Source of the DNA: UBA4055 sp036721445
GTDB lineage: Bacteria; UBA4055
Assembly: GCA_036721445.1 (NCBI GenBank)
Contig: DAIMKZ010000048.1
Location: 1-14,108, forward strand
DNA: 14,108 nt
Direction of reading: 5' to 3'
Both the position numbers and the translations under genes were made by a program. Positions 1 to 7,414 of the stretch are shown here, one piece after another. The notes under the pieces were generated by a model that saw nothing but the letters and a program-made list of their open reading frames with translations, made no database searches and was not told the DNA's origin. Every line of letters starts with the position of its first letter. Within the stretch, counting starts at the first letter, position 1.

Positions 1-71
1 GGATTCATTGTTATTACTTCGTTAGATTAATGTTCCGTTTTCATTAGGTGAATGTAAGTTAATATTTTTTT

Positions 72-90
72 ATATTCTTTTAAAGAATAT
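72..90. repeat. Perfect 19-bp AT-rich palindrome
   Basis: ATATTCTTT and AAAGAATAT flank a single central T, giving a 9+1+9 perfect inverted repeat, preceded by a run of seven T at 65-71. On neither strand does the stem lead into a T tract, so it does not look like an intrinsic terminator. A dimeric-regulator operator or a simple cruciform-prone AT tract are both possible. No adjacent regulator gene is visible. Confidence 0.55.
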
Positions 91-96
91 TCAATT

Positions 97-129
97 AATC
101 ATAATTTGTTTTCAGCAGAAATTATGATT
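97..129. repeat. 11-bp inverted repeat, 11-nt loop
   Basis: AATCATAATTT (97-107) is the exact reverse complement of AAATTATGATT (119-129), with the loop GTTTTCAGCAG between them. The stem contains one G-C pair. It starts six bases after the palindrome at 72-90, so the two form a pair of adjacent hairpins. On the + strand only one T follows the stem before CTTC, which is poor for a Rho-independent terminator. Its role is unknown: the 3' end of an unseen upstream transcript, a regulatory site and an untranslated-RNA structure are all possible. Confidence 0.55.
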
Positions 130-209
130 TCTTCAGTCAATTTCGGAATAAAGTTCAGAAACTTAAGTGATATACCATTAGTAAACGAAAAGAAAGGAAG
201 ATTTATTTT

Positions 210-231
210 AAATACTTCTTGCGTATTTTTT
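210..231 (+). terminator. Weak hairpin plus T run, possible terminator
   Basis: AAATAC (210-215) pairs with GTATTT (223-228) across a 7-nt loop, and the descending arm runs into six consecutive T (226-231). The arrangement resembles an intrinsic terminator, but the stem is only 6 bp with two G-C-capable positions at most, so the call is tentative. It would end a + strand transcript entering from the left of the window. Confidence 0.2.
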
Positions 232-373
232 CACGATCGGCTATATTTGCGGTACAAAAACAGCAGCCAGAATACCGGTTACGCACAAACTCACCCTGAA
301 AGACCTTTGGGGACTTTTGCGCACACGGGATTTTGCACATAAATAATAAAAAAGTTAATGATGAGAAGCGATT

Positions 374-1471
374 GTGAAACTAGACAGTAAATGTATAAAT
401 AATAAAGAGCTATACAATATCAAAGGGCAGGATATCTATTTCTGCAGTTATGAAAGAAAGAAGTTCACTGAAAATGAATGGACAGAATTTTTAGATTATC
501 ATGACGAACTGGCTATAAGCATTCTTCCCGACGATCCGGTAACTCCCAGAGAAATTAAACGGAAATGGTTCAGTCATGATTCGGAAGAAGAGAACGAGTA
601 CTGCTGGATGGCTCTGAACAAAAATGACGGAAAGATACTCGGACGAGGCATACTATCAGTCTATACGGAAAAATCACCGGTATATGCTGAAAGCAAACAT
701 ACGGGAAGTATTTTCGTAGATGCTCATCCGGATTTCAGAAGAAGGGGTATTGCACACCATATGCTTGAACTTATTGCCGGGAAAGCGGAAGAATGCGGTA
801 TCACGATACTTCAGAGCAGCTATATTGATGAGAATTCACTTTATTTCTGCAGCAGGTACGGTTTTATTACAGCATCAGACAGGAATTTCTACAGACTGTA
901 TCAGAAGAATATCGACTGGAATAAACTAAAAGGATATTCGAACAATAAATCCTCTGAAGAAGGCGTAACGCTCAAATATTTCCAGTATGTACCAGACGAG
1001 ATACTGGAGGAATTCTGCAGGGTCTATTCTGCCTGCGGAAGAATGGCGCCAGATTACGATGGGGACTTCGTAGCCGCCGAGCAGATCACTCCCGAGTCCG
1101 TACGTAGGGACGACGAATACTGCAGAAAGAACGGTTATGTCAAACTCAATATGATCTCTGTCGAAAAAGACGGGAGTATAAGCGGCGTTACCGACATGGG
1201 TTATGACACTTCTGATCCAAAGGTCGTAAATCAGGGACTTACAGGTGTCCTAACAGACTACAGAGGCAGAGGTGTCGGATTGTGGCTGAAATCCGCGATC
1301 TTATTTAAGTTGAAAGAGAATGATCCTGAATTTGAATATATTGAGACGGGGAATAATAAAAGCAACGCGGCGATGCTGGCGATTAATGAAAAGCTGGGTT
1401 ACGTGCGTCACAGTTCACATGCTCTGGTGACGGCGAAAGTGGAAGATGTAATGGAAAGACTTAAAGAATAA
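374..1471 (+). CDS. Tandem-domain GNAT family N-acetyltransferase
   Basis: A 365-aa protein with two GNAT folds in a row, predicted to move an acyl group from acyl-CoA to an amine; the substrate cannot be read from the sequence. The first domain covers about residues 20-180, and its CoA pyrophosphate-binding motif is RRRGIA (122-127), after a strand ending in FVDAHPD. The second covers about 195-360, with RGRGVG (297-302) and the late-GNAT pattern TGN..SN.AML.INEKLGY (325-343), which is better conserved than in the first. Both motifs keep the R/Q-x-x-G-x-G/A form, so both halves may bind CoA. The GTG start at 374 is the first in-frame start; GAGAAG at 363-368 is only a weak ribosome binding site. 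No signal peptide or membrane segment is seen, so it should be cytosolic. It is the only + strand gene, is convergent with the amidase and shares no operon. A role in antibiotic or metabolite acetylation would be a guess. Confidence 0.85.
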   Translation: MKLDSKCINNKELYNIKGQDIYFCSYERKKFTENEWTEFLDYHDELAISILPDDPVTPREIKRKWFSHDSEEENEYCWMALNKNDGKILGRGILSVYTEKSPVYAESKHTGSIFVDAHPDFRRRGIAHHMLELIAGKAEECGITILQSSYIDENSLYFCSRYGFITASDRNFYRLYQKNIDWNKLKGYSNNKSSEEGVTLKYFQYVPDEILEEFCRVYSACGRMAPDYDGDFVAAEQITPESVRRDDEYCRKNGYVKLNMISVEKDGSISGVTDMGYDTSDPKVVNQGLTGVLTDYRGRGVGLWLKSAILFKLKENDPEFEYIETGNNKSNAAMLAINEKLGYVRHSSHALVTAKVEDVMERLKE

Positions 1472-1489
1472 AAACCGGAAGATTAGAAT

Positions 1490-1939
1490 CTAATTATTTA
1501 AAATAGATCTTAAATAGTCCATATCGATGTTGGGGCAGGTCTTTCCCTGTTCTTTGGCAGTATCGTACTCATAATGACCTTTGATCTTCCTGATGTTGTA
1601 TTGACCTGACAGCCGCTTTACAAGCTTTTTCAGAGAATCGAACTGTTTTCCCGTAAAAGACCTGTCGCCCACAAGGCAGATACCTATCGTGTTATCGTTG
1701 TGAAGCCTGACGTGCGCTCCGGCAATTTCGACAGGGCGGCCTTTCTCCACGCGGCCGTCCGCGCTGAAATCGGGGGTCTTTTCATACCAGTATTTTTTTT
1801 TCGGGTAGGCGTTGGTGATGATGAAATGGTAGCCGACGTCATCCCATCCCCGTTTTTTATGCCAGCGCTTGAAAAGTGCTTTGTCCCCGTACTCGGTAGC
1901 GCTGCAGTGGATCACTATAGTATCAATCTCGCGTGTCAT
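1490..1939 (-). CDS. T7-lysozyme-like N-acetylmuramoyl-L-alanine amidase
   Basis: A 149-aa single-domain zinc amidase of the Amidase_2/PGRP fold, predicted to cut the bond between N-acetylmuramic acid and L-Ala of peptidoglycan. Visible residues match the T7 lysozyme pattern: Zn ligands His11 (in IHCSAT), His122 (in KGHYEYD) and Cys135 (in KTCPN), catalytic-type Tyr37 in VGYHFI, and Lys133 two residues before the ligand Cys. The segment AHVRLHNDNTIGICLVGD (75-92) is the family core. Its length equals that of phage T7-type endolysins, and there is no signal peptide, transmembrane anchor or wall-binding domain, so the product would stay in the cytosol unless released or exported in another way. 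Its ATG overlaps the kinase stop by one base (TAATG), implying translational coupling. It may be a domesticated prophage lysin or a recycling amidase. The family call is firm; the biological role is not known. Confidence 0.9.
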   Translation of the reverse strand: MTREIDTIVIHCSATEYGDKALFKRWHKKRGWDDVGYHFIITNAYPKKKYWYEKTPDFSADGRVEKGRPVEIAGAHVRLHNDNTIGICLVGDRSFTGKQFDSLKKLVKRLSGQYNIRKIKGHYEYDTAKEQGKTCPNIDMDYLRSILNN

Positions 1940-4900
1940 TATTTCTGAAATCTCATCTTGAGATTGTTGATTATGTCTTTCAGCAGTTTTACATCGGGAT
2001 CTTTCAGTATCGCGTTCTTAATATTCTGAGGCGAGTTCATGAATATTTCGCCGTTGATCTTCATGGCCAGTTTAGTAAAAGACAGAAAAGCATTGTTGTC
2101 CTGCTTCTTATAGAACATATATTTGGCAAGAGCGGTCGAGTATTTCTGAGCCATGTTGGAATAACCTTTTCCGTATAAAAGAATGATATCCTGATGGAGC
2201 TGGTTAGAAGTATTTATGTAATCGCTGTTGAAATGCATGGACAGGAACAGGTTGGTTCTTTTAAAAAGAGGCGAATTTTTATCGTAATCGTCCATTAGTT
2301 TGTATATGTTGTCGAAATCTACTTTCTTATCGTCCGTAATATCGGAAATGGCCTTTATAAGAAGATCATTAGTCATTTTCTCAGACTCATGACCGGATTC
2401 TTTCTGCATGCTTTCTCTGACTGAATATATAAGGTCAAGGAATCTGTCTTCAGTTATGTTCATTTCCGAAAGATACTGCCTGGTATAATCGAATATCTCG
2501 TTGATAGTGTAGTTCTTCAAGAATGAGCGTATGTAGAAAGTCAGGCTCTCGATGTCTTCACCTCTTTTGCGGCTGTTCATTGAGATGATGTAGGAAGTAA
2601 GGTACTCCATCATATCGTTGAATTTACCGGCTTCGAAATAAAGATTAATAATATTCTGATAGACCTTGCTTATACTGCTTTTAATGCCTGTTTTGATATT
2701 GATCAGCATCACAAGATCATTGATTATCTCCTGAACCGGATCCTCAAGCATCATCCTTACCTGAGATCTGCTCTCTATCAGGTCGATAATACTGAAAAGG
2801 AAGCTGTAATTAACGTCAAAAACAAATGCTTTATTAGCCTCTTCGACTGCGCGCTTGAACATATTGTGCCTTTCAAGATAGGCGGAATAGGCGTTTCGTG
2901 TGAAAAATATGAAGACCGGGAACCTGTTCTCCTGGTAAAAATCTATAGCTCTCTGGAAAAATCTTTCCGTTTTGTCGGAGTAGGCGGTCTTCTCATATAA
3001 GAATCCCATTATAAGATAAGCTCTTGCTGCGTACACTTTATCTGCAGATTTTTTCAGACTGTTAAAAGATTCAAGCAAAAGCGATTCGAACCTGTCATGA
3101 TCATTTTCGAATTCCGGACTTCTGCGGTTATAGAGATCATACATTGTCAGGTACTGGTTCAATGTCCTGAATTGAGGAACCTGGGAAGTGTAGGACAAAA
3201 GTTCATCAAGGTAGCTGTATTCATTTCTGTGATTGTATGACTGATGCATTACATACACCATGATCTCGACCACATATTCTCTCTTTTCTTTGTCGGTCAG
3301 TTTTTCTTTTAGCCTGGTGATGATAGAATTACTTTCGTCAAAATTTTCTGCATAGTTGAGGTCAATAAGGTTTATAATGTCAGTCTCGAAGTCGAATTCA
3401 GCGGATCTGTCGCTTTTTGAAAGCAGGCTGCGGTATTCCTCGATAAGATGCTGATTGCTTTCAGGCACAAGGTTCTTGAAGATCACGAAAATGACCTCAA
3501 AAAGCAGTCTGAGTTTAATATCCGTACTGAGACAGACCTTGTATATCAGCGTCTGGTATAGCTCGATAAGATTAGGTATATCCCTGCTGTTTATAAGGGC
3601 GTTCTTTACTATCTCGATCTTTTCAATAACGTCAATATTAAGATTCCTGTGTCCGGCCAGTTTATGAATGAATCTGTAAAGTCTTTTAGTAGTGTCATTT
3701 ACATCTACTTCCGTAAATACGACAGATGATATCTTTCTGTGGTAATGCCTTATCTCATCGGGACCGGAAGCGTTTATAACCATTCTTTTAAGAATATCTT
3801 CCGTTATTGAAAAAAGGTCAGCTTTTTCACCCTGCGCTCTTATGAAATAATCTTCGAAGAGCCTGTCAAGAATATCCTTAACCTGAGAAACCGCAATATC
3901 AGTGATCTTAGAAATATGTTCAGCTGAAAGAGGAACGAGAGAAACGCTTAAAGTTCTCAGTACCGATAATTCTTCCGCCGTAAGGGTCTGAGGATTAAAA
4001 ACGATCTCGTTTTTTATGAATTCGTTAAGTATATCCTCGAATTTTGTAGATGTTTTATAGGAATAACCGCTGTAAGTTCGGATTATTATATTGTTCGAAT
4101 AAAGGAGCTTGAGTATGTCTATCAGTCTCTGAACACTGTTGCCTGTTACATTCTGCAGCTTTGAGTAAAAAAATTCCGGGGCATCCTTAAGATTGGAAAA
4201 ATATGTGTTGACGATTTTTTTTATCTGCTCAAGGTTAAGATTAGGTATCGTGATCACCGATCTTGTATCGTTCGGAGAGCTGAGTATATCGTAAAGGATC
4301 TTTCTGTTCTCTCTGATCTTTCTCGGATTCACGGTCAGGATCAGAAAAATGTTGAGTTTACTATAGAACCTGCTGATGATGAGGTTGATGAAATCTAAAG
4401 AGAATTTGTCGGCATACTCAATATTGTTAAGAGCGACAACCAGCATATTTCCGGGAGAAACATCATCAATGAATTTCTCGATCACGGAGTGAATTTCGGG
4501 GATCTCATTTTCTTTTATATCGTCAGATGCATAAAAAAGTCTGTCTATGATCCTGGTATCAGGCAAATTGTGCCTGACGATCTTTCCTATCGACATGATA
4601 AGGTTCTTCAGAGGCTCAAGATTGCTGCTCTCAGGTTTTTCGGGAAAGTCTATTCTGTAAAAATCGTGGTTGGTCAGCTGGCAGTTTATCTTGAACTCAT
4701 CGACCAGTTTCTTTTTTCCGGAACCCGATTCCCCTGTAAGGACGATGAATTTTCTTTTTCCGGTCTTTTCTTTGGATGAATTAAAAACGGAAAGTATAGT
4801 CCTGTATTCGTTTTCCCTGAAGATAGTTGTGTCCGAGAAAGTCGATCTTGTGCTGTATGAAGATATAATGTTGTAATTCTTTTCGAAGATGCTGTTCATT

Positions 4901-5703
4901 TCAGAGATCGCCTCGTTTGCGGAACTGTACCTTCCTACAGGCTCAACATCAAGGAATTTTCTGAGAAATTTTTTAAAATCGGGATCCTCTATTTTATTAA
5001 GCTTCTCATGCAGGAGATTCTCGTCGAATTTGACCCTTTTATCAAAAAATTCGTGTATCGTGGATGACGGAGTGTAAACAAATTCCGAATTGAGCAGGTT
5101 GGCAAGAATGAGTCCGGCAGAAAAAAGATCGCTTCTGGAGTCTATTGTAGTGAGTCCTCTGATCATTTCAGGCGACATATAGTTCAGAGTGCCGGCATAA
5201 TTATAATTCGGAGTGTCGAATTGAGTAGTTAGTCCGAAATCAGTTATTTTTACCGTAAAACCGTCGAATTCCTTCTTAACGAGAACATTGTTCGGAGAAA
5301 TATCATAATGTATAAAATTGTTTGAGTGAAGGTAGCTCAGCCCGCTTAAAAGCTGATAAAAGGATTCGAGCTTCATTTCCTTTGAATTGAAAAGCTGATT
5401 AAAGGTTATGAAATTTCCGTCGGGAATATATTCCAGCGTGAAATAGTAGTTACCGAGATCGGCATCATATCCGAAATCAAATACTTTTGCTATGTTCTTG
5501 TGGTTCAGGGCGCACATCAGCCTGAATTCGTTCTTCAGTCTCTGAATCTTCTTCTGAGTGGAATGTCTGTTCAGAAGCTTTAACGCAAGCTTGTTGGAAT
5601 TATAGTCCTCTACCAGATAAACTGTACTCGATCCGCCCTTTCCGAGCTTTCTTATTACCTTGTATTTATTGTCAATGCTCTTTATTTCAACATTATCAGC
5701 CAT
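1939..5703 (-). CDS. Ser/Thr protein kinase-ATPase-helical repeat protein
   Basis: A 1254-aa multidomain signalling protein. The N-terminal kinase (about 14-270) shows a Gly-rich loop GKGGSSTVYL (21-30), the ATP-anchoring Lys42, Glu59 of helix C, a catalytic loop HYDISPNN (132-139), DFG (155-157), an SPE replacing APE (177-179) and DSRSDLFSAG (188-197). Next comes an AAA_16/STAND-like ATPase (about 293-500) with Walker A GESGSGKKKL (324-333). The Walker B position reads LVVALNNIEYAD (421-432), with Asn-Asn where Asp-Asp is usual. A winged-helix-like segment (about 573-640) and a long all-helical C-terminus with TPR-like repeats (from about 690, clearest at 890-960) follow. The layout resembles PknK-type and cyanobacterial multidomain kinases but lacks a GAF, histidine-kinase or DNA-binding output domain at the end. 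No transmembrane segment is seen, so it is probably cytosolic. The gene starts 6 bp after argS, with a weak ribosome binding site overlapping the argS stop, and overlaps the amidase by 1 nt. The substrate and stimulus are unknown. Confidence 0.9.
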   Translation of the reverse strand: MADNVEIKSIDNKYKVIRKLGKGGSSTVYLVEDYNSNKLALKLLNRHSTQKKIQRLKNEFRLMCALNHKNIAKVFDFGYDADLGNYYFTLEYIPDGNFITFNQLFNSKEMKLESFYQLLSGLSYLHSNNFIHYDISPNNVLVKKEFDGFTVKITDFGLTTQFDTPNYNYAGTLNYMSPEMIRGLTTIDSRSDLFSAGLILANLLNSEFVYTPSSTIHEFFDKRVKFDENLLHEKLNKIEDPDFKKFLRKFLDVEPVGRYSSANEAISEMNSIFEKNYNIISSYSTRSTFSDTTIFRENEYRTILSVFNSSKEKTGKRKFIVLTGESGSGKKKLVDEFKINCQLTNHDFYRIDFPEKPESSNLEPLKNLIMSIGKIVRHNLPDTRIIDRLFYASDDIKENEIPEIHSVIEKFIDDVSPGNMLVVALNNIEYADKFSLDFINLIISRFYSKLNIFLILTVNPRKIRENRKILYDILSSPNDTRSVITIPNLNLEQIKKIVNTYFSNLKDAPEFFYSKLQNVTGNSVQRLIDILKLLYSNNIIIRTYSGYSYKTSTKFEDILNEFIKNEIVFNPQTLTAEELSVLRTLSVSLVPLSAEHISKITDIAVSQVKDILDRLFEDYFIRAQGEKADLFSITEDILKRMVINASGPDEIRHYHRKISSVVFTEVDVNDTTKRLYRFIHKLAGHRNLNIDVIEKIEIVKNALINSRDIPNLIELYQTLIYKVCLSTDIKLRLLFEVIFVIFKNLVPESNQHLIEEYRSLLSKSDRSAEFDFETDIINLIDLNYAENFDESNSIITRLKEKLTDKEKREYVVEIMVYVMHQSYNHRNEYSYLDELLSYTSQVPQFRTLNQYLTMYDLYNRRSPEFENDHDRFESLLLESFNSLKKSADKVYAARAYLIMGFLYEKTAYSDKTERFFQRAIDFYQENRFPVFIFFTRNAYSAYLERHNMFKRAVEEANKAFVFDVNYSFLFSIIDLIESRSQVRMMLEDPVQEIINDLVMLINIKTGIKSSISKVYQNIINLYFEAGKFNDMMEYLTSYIISMNSRKRGEDIESLTFYIRSFLKNYTINEIFDYTRQYLSEMNITEDRFLDLIYSVRESMQKESGHESEKMTNDLLIKAISDITDDKKVDFDNIYKLMDDYDKNSPLFKRTNLFLSMHFNSDYINTSNQLHQDIILLYGKGYSNMAQKYSTALAKYMFYKKQDNNAFLSFTKLAMKINGEIFMNSPQNIKNAILKDPDVKLLKDIINNLKMRFQK

Positions 5704-5709
5704 AAGAAC

Positions 5710-7398
5710 CTACATTTTATCGATTATCGGAATATTGAGGATCTGCAGACATCTCCTGAAGAGGCTTTCGAGCGCGATCAGAAGAAATATCCTCGACCCG
5801 GCAACATCATTTTCTTCTCCGACTATCCGGTTGGCCCTGTAGAACCTGTTGAAATCTTTCGCAAGATCTATCAGATATGAGGCTATAACCGAAGGCTCGT
5901 GCTCCCTGTATGCGGAGATCAGTTTTGATTCAAAATAGGACATCGTTTTTACCAGTTCATAGGTAACATCGTCTGAAAGAAGAGAGAAATCCGGCAGTCC
6001 GTTGAGTTCAGCGCCGGCTTTCTGAATTATGTGGACTATCCTGACGTATGAATACTGAAGATAAGGTCCTGTTTCACCTTCGAATGAAAGAACCCTCTCC
6101 CAGTCGAATTCAATATTTTTTACTCTTGAACGGCTGAGGTCCTGAAATATCACCGCTCCGATACCGATCTTATCGGCGATCGTTTCCTTTTCGGTCTTTT
6201 CGATGTCTTTGTCTTTCATTATCTCAAGAACTCTGTTCTTTGCCTCGTCGAAAATATCCTCAAGATAAACGACATTTCCTTTTCTTGTGGAAATTCCGAG
6301 TATTGAGCCGAAACCGACATGTTCCGCTTTACTGATCCAGTCATATCCCAGAAGCTCGAGTGATTTGAAGACCTGACTGAAATGAAGCTGCTGCTTGAGT
6401 TCGGTAACATATATCATCTTGTCGAACGCGAATTCTCTGTGCCTGTCTATCGCGGCGGCAAGGTCTCGGGTCGAATAGATAGAGGCTCCGTCGCTTTTTC
6501 TTACTATGCACGGCGGCATTCCGAATTCTTCAAGGTCGATCACAAGCGCTCCTTCGCTGATCTTTGAAACAGGGCTCGTTTCGACCATTTTTATGACTTC
6601 CTTCGCTCCTGACTCGTAATAACCTTCGCCTCGGTAGAAATCGAAAGACACATCTATCCTGTCATATGTCTTTTTTATACCTTCGATCGTATAATCTTTG
6701 AACCTCTGCCATAATCTCCTTGCTTCAGGATCTCCGTTCTCGAGCCTTAAAAACCAGTCCCTTGCGGCAGACGAAAGAGAAGGGTCTTTCTCTTCCTCCT
6801 TATGGAACCTGACATACAGTTCCTGCAGATATCTTACGGGATTTTTTTCGAGCTCTTCCTCGCTGCCCCATGACACAAAAGCGTATATCAGCTTTCCGAA
6901 CTGAGTACCCCAGTCTCCCAGGTGATTGATCCTGATGACTTTCCATCCCAGAAAATCATAGAGTCTGAAGATCGAATTTCCGATTATAGTCGACCTCAGG
7001 TGTCCGATATGGGGCTCCTTGGCAATGTTCAGAGAAGAATAGTCTATAACCATCGTTCTGCCTGAACCGATCTCTCTCAGCCTTGAATAAACTGAACCGT
7101 CGTTAATGTCCGAAAGCACCGTTTCCGCGAAGGCCTTTCTCGAATATTTGAAATTGAGATATCCGTTTATATTCTCAACGCTCTCGAATAAAGCGTCATC
7201 TCTGAAGATCTTTTTCAGTTCTTCCGCTACGGCTACCGGAGGTTTTTTTAAAACCGCTGAAAATCTGAAACAGGGCAGTGCCGTATCCCCGTGTTCCGGA
7301 TTTCTGGGTACCTCAAACAGCGAGACTGCAGCAAGGTCTTTCAAGACCGGAAAACAACCTGTGATCTTCTCTATTATCGTATCTTTTATTCTGTTCAT
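5710..7398 (-). CDS. argS: Arginine--tRNA ligase (ArgRS)
   Basis: Class Ia synthetase that charges tRNA-Arg with arginine using ATP in the cytoplasm. At 562 aa it has the usual bacterial length. The N-terminal tRNA-recognition (Add-1) domain includes PRNPEHGDTALP (31-42). The HIGH signature is PHIGHLRST (129-137) within NIAKEPHIGH, followed by HLGDWGTQFGKL (159-170). SIYSTRDLAAAIDRH (306-320) and the KMSKS-equivalent ISTRKGN (369-375) lie before the DALR anticodon-binding domain (about 440-562), which ends in the ArgRS-typical hydrophobic helix and a terminal Met. The ATG at 7398 is preceded by the ribosome binding sequence AGGGAGA (7407-7401). It lies 16 bp after frr and 6 bp before the kinase, all in one direction, so it is very likely cotranscribed. 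No motif is missing and the identification is certain at family level. Confidence 0.98.
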   Translation of the reverse strand: MNRIKDTIIEKITGCFPVLKDLAAVSLFEVPRNPEHGDTALPCFRFSAVLKKPPVAVAEELKKIFRDDALFESVENINGYLNFKYSRKAFAETVLSDINDGSVYSRLREIGSGRTMVIDYSSLNIAKEPHIGHLRSTIIGNSIFRLYDFLGWKVIRINHLGDWGTQFGKLIYAFVSWGSEEELEKNPVRYLQELYVRFHKEEEKDPSLSSAARDWFLRLENGDPEARRLWQRFKDYTIEGIKKTYDRIDVSFDFYRGEGYYESGAKEVIKMVETSPVSKISEGALVIDLEEFGMPPCIVRKSDGASIYSTRDLAAAIDRHREFAFDKMIYVTELKQQLHFSQVFKSLELLGYDWISKAEHVGFGSILGISTRKGNVVYLEDIFDEAKNRVLEIMKDKDIEKTEKETIADKIGIGAVIFQDLSRSRVKNIEFDWERVLSFEGETGPYLQYSYVRIVHIIQKAGAELNGLPDFSLLSDDVTYELVKTMSYFESKLISAYREHEPSVIASYLIDLAKDFNRFYRANRIVGEENDVAGSRIFLLIALESLFRRCLQILNIPIIDKM

Positions 7399-7414
7399 TC
7401 TCTCCCTGAACTGA

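Larger units (their letters stand above)
1..373. other. AT-rich intergenic stretch with inverted repeats
   Basis: I see no convincing gene here. The stretch is strongly AT-rich in its first 250 bases and holds a 19-bp palindrome (72-90), an 11-bp inverted repeat with an 11-nt loop (97-129) and a weaker 6-bp hairpin followed by a T run (210-231). A 78-codon TTG-initiated frame at 106-342 lacks a Shine-Dalgarno sequence and shows no recognisable domain, so it is not annotated. I found no confident -35/-10 pair for the GNAT gene that follows. TTGCGC at 317-322 with TAAATA at 340-345 has the right spacing but poor hexamers. Confidence 0.6.

Noticed and set aside
315..339. Near-direct repeat TTTTGCGCA / TTTTGCACA
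   Set aside because: It consists of two short imperfect copies only. It is too short to call a repeat array or a binding-site pair with confidence.
106..342. 78-codon open frame starting at TTG, + strand
   Set aside because: It has no Shine-Dalgarno sequence, starts inside the loop side of a hairpin, and the translation shows no domain, helix pattern or resemblance to a known family. An AT-rich gap can give such a frame by chance.
1482..1494. Short palindrome ATTAGAATCTAAT between the convergent GNAT and amidase genes
   Set aside because: The place is right for a two-way terminator, but the stem is at most 6 bp, AT-only apart from one pair, has a tiny loop and is not followed by a T run on either strand.
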